Of a stretch of DNA of 64,000 nucleotides, positions 59,462 to 64,000 are shown one piece after another. The DNA is from Rhizophagus clarus. Taxonomy: Eukaryota; Glomeromycota; Glomeromycetes; Glomerales; Glomeraceae. Within the stretch, counting starts at the first letter, position 1, and each line of letters starts with the position of its first letter. A model generated the notes under the pieces. That model had not been told where the DNA came from and did not search any database. It saw only the letters and a program-made list of their open reading frames with translations. The stretch spans positions 377,001 through 441,000 of the forward strand of contig BLAL01000059.1 in the NCBI GenBank assembly GCA_015698045.1, given 5' to 3'. The translations under genes and the position numbers were made by a program.

Positions 59462-60586
59462 CAGTGTGTTGCAAAAAAAACCGGAATTAAAAAATCGGCC
59501 ATAATACTATTTAATAAAAAACGTTGCGAAACGTTTTTTATTTTTGAATTTTTAAGCGAAAAAAACCATTTCGCAACGGTTTTTCAAGCATTTAATAAAA
59601 AACGTTGCGAAACGTTTTTTATTTTTTAATTTTTAAACAAAAAAAACCGATTCGCAACGGTTTTTCAATTATTTAATAAAAAACGTTGCGAAACGTTTTT
59701 TATTTTTTTAACTTAGAAAAAAAACCGTTTCGCAACGGTTTTTCAATTAAATAAAAAACTGGAAACTCAGATTTTACTAACAATAAATTAATATGAAATT
59801 TGTTTTAGTAATTTTTCTACAATTAAGTTTGTAACAATATTTTTTTAATTCAAATATTTTTTATAACTTGTTAAGAACAAATTTATGTCATCTTACATAG
59901 AATACCTTATATTATTAAAAGAATTTTTTTTTTATTCACATTTTCTCATTTATCTTGATAACATTCGAGAAATTTCCAGTGAATTTGGGTTACTTTTAGT
60001 TTATAAATTTAATATAAATTTTTCCTTTAAAATCAACATTTGTAGTTCAATTTTCTCAAAAATAAAAAAGCACCATGGTCCTAAAAGATACTAAAATGTA
60101 GCCCTAATATTCAAGTTTATTTTACATTTTAAATGATAAAAATTGGTTTTGTTTTAAGTAAATTACACGCATTTTTGCTATTTGGGCCATTTACTAGCCT
60201 TTTTACTATATATCGAAAATTTAACAATTTGAAGGAAAAATTCTCATCGTTTATCATAAATGTTTCTTTACTGCAATTTTTTTTTTGATATTTATTTTTT
60301 TGCATTATTCTCGACAATATTTGAGTATTTTAAAATAAATTTAATCAACCAATGCTTCATAAATGTAATTAAAATTTTCTGTTATATTTTCAGCCTTGAA
60401 GTAAATAATTATTGCTAAGTTTTTCAAAGGATAATGAAATATTCATAACTTTGAAAGATATCAAAATGAGGCCTCGGGTCATGGGTTCATTATATCAATT
60501 TACACAATGTAAATTGAATTTATTTTGAGCGCATAACATACATTTTCATCACATGAACTTTTTTCCGGTTTTTTTTTGCCACACTG
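59462..60586. mobile_element. Tc1/mariner-type non-autonomous element, 1125 bp
   Basis: The left end CAGTGTGTTGCAAAAAAAAC and right end, read inward, CAGTGTGGCAAAAAAAAACC both run into CCGGAA; TA flanks each side (59460-59461 and 60587-60588). No transposase is readable inside. It carries three 81-bp hairpin repeats near the left end. Confidence 0.8.
59510..59755. repeat. Three tandem 81-bp units, each with two hairpins
   Basis: Units start at 59510, 59591 and 59672. Each has AAAAAACGTTGCGAAACGTT then TTTT, a stem of about 10 bp with a GCGA loop, and AACCGTTTCGCAACGGTT or a close variant, a second stem. The two hairpins share CGTT/CGAAACG words, so they could also pair with each other. Confidence 0.85.
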
Positions 60587-60588
60587 TA

Positions 60589-61424
60589 AGTAGCTGACTG
60601 GACGTCGTGTATACCGAATTTTTCCAGTTGATAATTGATACCATTATATTAACGAATTTACTCAACCAATTTTCCTGGAAAAAATTCTCACAGATGTTAG
60701 CTAAAATTATCTGGCTACTTTTCAAAGTGAAAAATATATATACATATAATATAGTAATAAAAATTTTAAGTTAATAAATATTTTTCGACTTTACTACTGA
60801 TGTTCAACGCCATCATCAGGAGGCGCAATGCGCACGGGTGAGTAAATTGCCAAGTATTCTTAATAATAGGAACTTCCGTGTTTATTTATTAATGAAAAAT
60901 TTTGTATTTTTTAAATGATGAAAATTTCATGATAAAATTATAATTACTTTTTTTGGCTTACTTTAGAAGCTGAACCGAATACCTTGAGCTATTACCACTA
61001 CACGATTTAGCTTTTTTTTTTTTAATTTATTACATTATAACTTATATTTATCTTAAAAATCGATCAGTTTCAATATAACACGTAATCGGTAATCCCGGTA
61101 ATTTCATAAGGTAAATTGTCCTTTTTGCATAGATTACTTTAAAGTTTAAACCATGTAATTTACATAATTTTTTGAAGTGTAGATTTCCGAAACATTTTGT
61201 TTATATAAATCTACGTAACTTTTTAAATACAAATTTACAGGATATACTCTAACCAACATATTTAAATATAGATTACTTAAAATTGTGTGTTTACACTATT
61301 TTAAAGTGTAGGTTTCTGAAACTTCTGTTTACGCAACATTTCTAAGGTATGAATTATCAAAACTATAATTTTATACATAGATTACTCATAAAATGTAGAC
61401 TTAAGTCTTTTAATTTTCAGAAAA
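60589..61424. other. Gene-free stretch with weak repeats
   Basis: Imperfect repeats of TAGATTACTT and AGTGTAG.TTTC.GAAAC occur between 61120 and 61330. No gene is supported. Confidence 0.45.
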
Positions 61425-61880
61425 TTTCAAAATCCCGAAGTTTTATTATTCCCGACACTTATTATCCTGACACTCATCATCCCGATACCACTATACCGAC
61501 ATTCATTATCCCGACATTATTATTCCAACTTTTTGCAAAATTATCATTATTAATTTTGCGAAGTATTAATAAATGGTAATAAAAAATATTAATTATTATA
61601 AATACTAATAAATACACTAATTTTTACGAAATATTATCAAAATTATTAAATATTAATAAAAAACAAAATTATCACAAAAAATCAATTTTAACAAATTATT
61701 ATTATAGTCTATGTAATAACTAATATAAAATTATAACAAAGTTAGGATAGTATGTGTCAGGATAATGAATGTTGGAAACAATGAAGTTTCAGGATTTTGA
61801 AATTTCGGGATTATGATTTGTCGTGATTTTGAACGTCGGGCATGTACTAACGGGACTCTGACTATCGGGATTTTGGATGG
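61425..61880. repeat. Degenerate long inverted repeat built on CCCGACATT
   Basis: The left side has repeated TCCCGACA.T.ATTAT words (61430-61525); the right side (61745-61875) has the inverse, GTCAGGATAATGAATGTTGG and TCGGGATTATGA. It resembles a MITE with long degenerate ends. Confidence 0.5.
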
Positions 61881-63009
61881 CTTCCCTCGTATCTATATGA
61901 TAATCAATTTAATTTAAAATAATCTAGTAATTAATTTTTATTTTGTATAGTTTTTTTTTTTTTGGGAAATTATTTAATATTCATATTTAAAAAAGACTTT
62001 AACTTTGAAAAGCATATTAATTTAAGAGTATAACAAGTGAAAAACGCATAATTTATTATAAATAATCATCTTTAATGGGTAGGATATGTAAATATAATGA
62101 AATTTAAGCGGTTTAGTACTAATAATATAAATTTTTTTACTTTGTACACAAAAAGCATATAATATCTTGCGTGCATCTTTTTAAATGAGCGGTAAGTGTG
62201 CATATCATCATTTTAAGTATGCGCGCATGCTTTTTGTGTATAACAGATAACAGATAATATACAGCATATGCGCTTGAGCCTATAAGAATTTTTTTGAATT
62301 TATAAATGATAATAGTAAGACATGCAATACATGATCAATAGCGCATAAGTTTACGGTATAATCTTGCGTAAGATCATATCGATGTGATGCTGTTGTATTA
62401 TGCAAATATAAAATTTATGTTTGTTAATTTTGCAAAGTTTAATGTATTATTGTAGATCAATATTTGGTATATAATTTTGACTTCTTTAAAAAAATGGTTT
62501 GTACAATATCTTCTGTGATTAATTTTTAGCTCAATAGATTTGTCTTAACGAGTCGATTCAAATGATGGTGAATGTATCATGATAGGGTCAATATTGACCG
62601 ATATGTGGCATCTTTAAATTATCTAATTGCTAAAATTAAGCTATGCAAATTAAAATTTACATTTTATACTTCGACAAATATCTATATATTGCTGGATAAT
62701 TTTGGCTAACATCTGTATAATGCGAGTCGACTGTAGATTTTGTTATCCAGATATTGTTCGTCAACTACCAGTCATTCACCTCCTATTGATATTTGATGAA
62801 GTATATATTTATATTATTTATATTGATGATTGATAATTTTGAAAATTAAAACAAAGAAATACAAAATTTTCCTTATTTTATCTTGTTTATTTTTGATAAT
62901 TATATTCAGTGACATTCATTGAAAGATTGGAGCTTTCAAATCTCAGATTCCAATAACTTTTCAATTCCAAATGAATTCATAATTAAAGACCTCCAAGACA
63001 TAGAGGTCT
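61881..63009. other. Gene-free AT-rich stretch
   Basis: No gene or clear repeat is supported. Confidence 0.4.
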
Positions 63010-63530
63010 GGTTCATTTCACTGACAATTACTTCACCAACAATCACTTCACCGACACACGTTACGTTCCGCCGATAGGATCCCATAACCGACAAACATTT
63101 CACCGATAGTCATTCACCGTCGTCGATACAAATTAAAATTCTTATTATAAAGCATTTTTTTTCCTTTACTCATATAATAATTTATTTTATAAAAAAAATA
63201 TTTAATATAAGAAGATATAGGAAAAAAAAACCTTAAATCATGGAGTCATTAAACATTAATCTTATGTTTATTGCTAATTGGAGGGAACAATTAAAAAAAT
63301 ATATATGTATTGAGATTTAATCTGAAAACATAAATTAATATTTTATATTTATTTTTATGTATGTATACACTATCTTGTATTATATAACAACAATAATTTT
63401 GGTTGTCTTGTACAGTTGTGTAAAGAAAAAAATTATATTCAATTTTATTGTAAGTGTCGGTGAAACGACTTTGTCGGTGAGATAATCCTATCGTCAAACA
63501 TTTGTTGGACGTATGATGCATTCACGTATT
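63010..63530. repeat. Degenerate inverted repeat built on TTCACCGACA
   Basis: TTCACTGACA, TTCACCAACA, TTCACCGACA and CGATAGGATCCC on the left (63017-63120) face GTCGGTGAAACGAC, GTCGGTGAGATAATCCTATC and a TTTGTTGGACG word on the right (63455-63515). This fits a decayed TIR element. Confidence 0.5.
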
Positions 63531-64000
63531 ATTAACTTTTCTTTCTGTTATATTAGCGACAAGCTTTCTTAGGAGTCTCTTGTGGTGTTGGAAGGCTAGT
63601 TATGATTCGTCAATCCAAAAATAATATATTTTGGCTATTTAATACGTTTTGAAAACGGTCGAAATGTACACGTGATCGATAAAAATATACATTTTAAAGG
63701 AAATAACTGGTGATTTTTGCGGAAAGACGTTTTGCAGGGATAAACAAAAATTCATAATTTCGTCTCCAGAAATAGTTCTTCGTATTGCTCCGGATAATGA
63801 AAGAAATTTTTTGTTTTTTAAAGATATCCCATGATAGTATATCTGCATATAATATAAATTACCTCTAAATAATATTGGAAATATTAAAAAGTTAGGGTTG
63901 TTATACTGCTTTAAGCAGTTCTGTTTCAGGTTTTGAACTTTGTTTCAAGCTCCTGTACACAACTCGGATTTCAGATTATAAGCCATTGACAAAATGACAA
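63531..64000. other. Gene-free stretch at the window end
   Basis: No coding region is supported; the longest ORF (63639-63848, minus) lacks recognisable features. Confidence 0.4.

Noticed and set aside
59510..59755. CRISPR-like array
   Set aside because: Units are contiguous 81-bp tandem copies with no unique spacers, inside a eukaryotic DNA transposon.

Overview
The window reads as nuclear DNA of an arbuscular mycorrhizal fungus close to Rhizophagus (Glomeromycotina). It is very AT-rich, genes have short GT-AG introns (about 65-90 nt), and several families are ones I associate with that genus: a SAM-domain protein, a Crinkler-type N-terminus, secreted Kelch proteins with a single membrane span, a repeat-built arabinogalactan-protein (AGP)-like protein, a WD40-like/ion-channel protein and BED/DUF659/hAT transposases. 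The organism call is inference from gene style; no rRNA or tRNA was seen.

Layout. 1-5.1 kb: the 5' end of a SAM-domain gene, a short Crinkler-like ORF, a small zinc-knuckle ORF, and a 3.3-kb minus-strand gene for an archaeo-eukaryotic primase fused to an origin-binding-type helicase. That gene keeps one reading frame end to end but carries six internal stops. 5.1-8.1 kb: repeats, including a perfect 38-bp palindrome, and a decayed duplicate of the next locus. 8.5-38.2 kb: a segmentally duplicated cluster of three Kelch membrane proteins (11.5, 24.9, 32.1 kb), an AGP-like single-pass membrane protein facing the first (8.6-9.5 kb), a decayed counterpart facing the second (23.4-24.0 kb), and scattered inverted fragments (35-38 kb). 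Transposons interrupt the cluster: a 5-kb hAT element with a 2.3-kb element nested in its transposase intron, a 1.6-kb Tc1/mariner-type foldback element with 745-bp arms, and several MITEs.

38.2-52.2 kb: a frameshifted deaminase-like gene and a second decayed copy of it, an eight-exon gene for a 1195-residue WD40-like plus six-helix ion-channel protein (43.0-47.1 kb) flanked by two copies of one MITE, and a purine-rich TIR element. 52.2-64 kb: mostly gene-poor, with one clear two-exon gene for a secreted, probably GPI-anchored AGP-like protein built from 42-bp repeats (57.4-58.3 kb), and a Tc1/mariner-type element carrying three 81-bp hairpin repeats.

The most interesting signal is the Kelch/AGP head-to-head arrangement. 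Both proteins have a signal peptide, a low-complexity stalk, one membrane helix and a long cytosolic tail, and both tails carry two copies of the same short motif, roughly [ED]-I-[IL]-Q-x-[IV]-[RK]-[QE]-E. This suggests two surface proteins, one with a propeller and one with an AGP-like mucin coat, that share an intracellular partner or pair through their tails. One Kelch copy has lost this tail through a frameshifting deletion.
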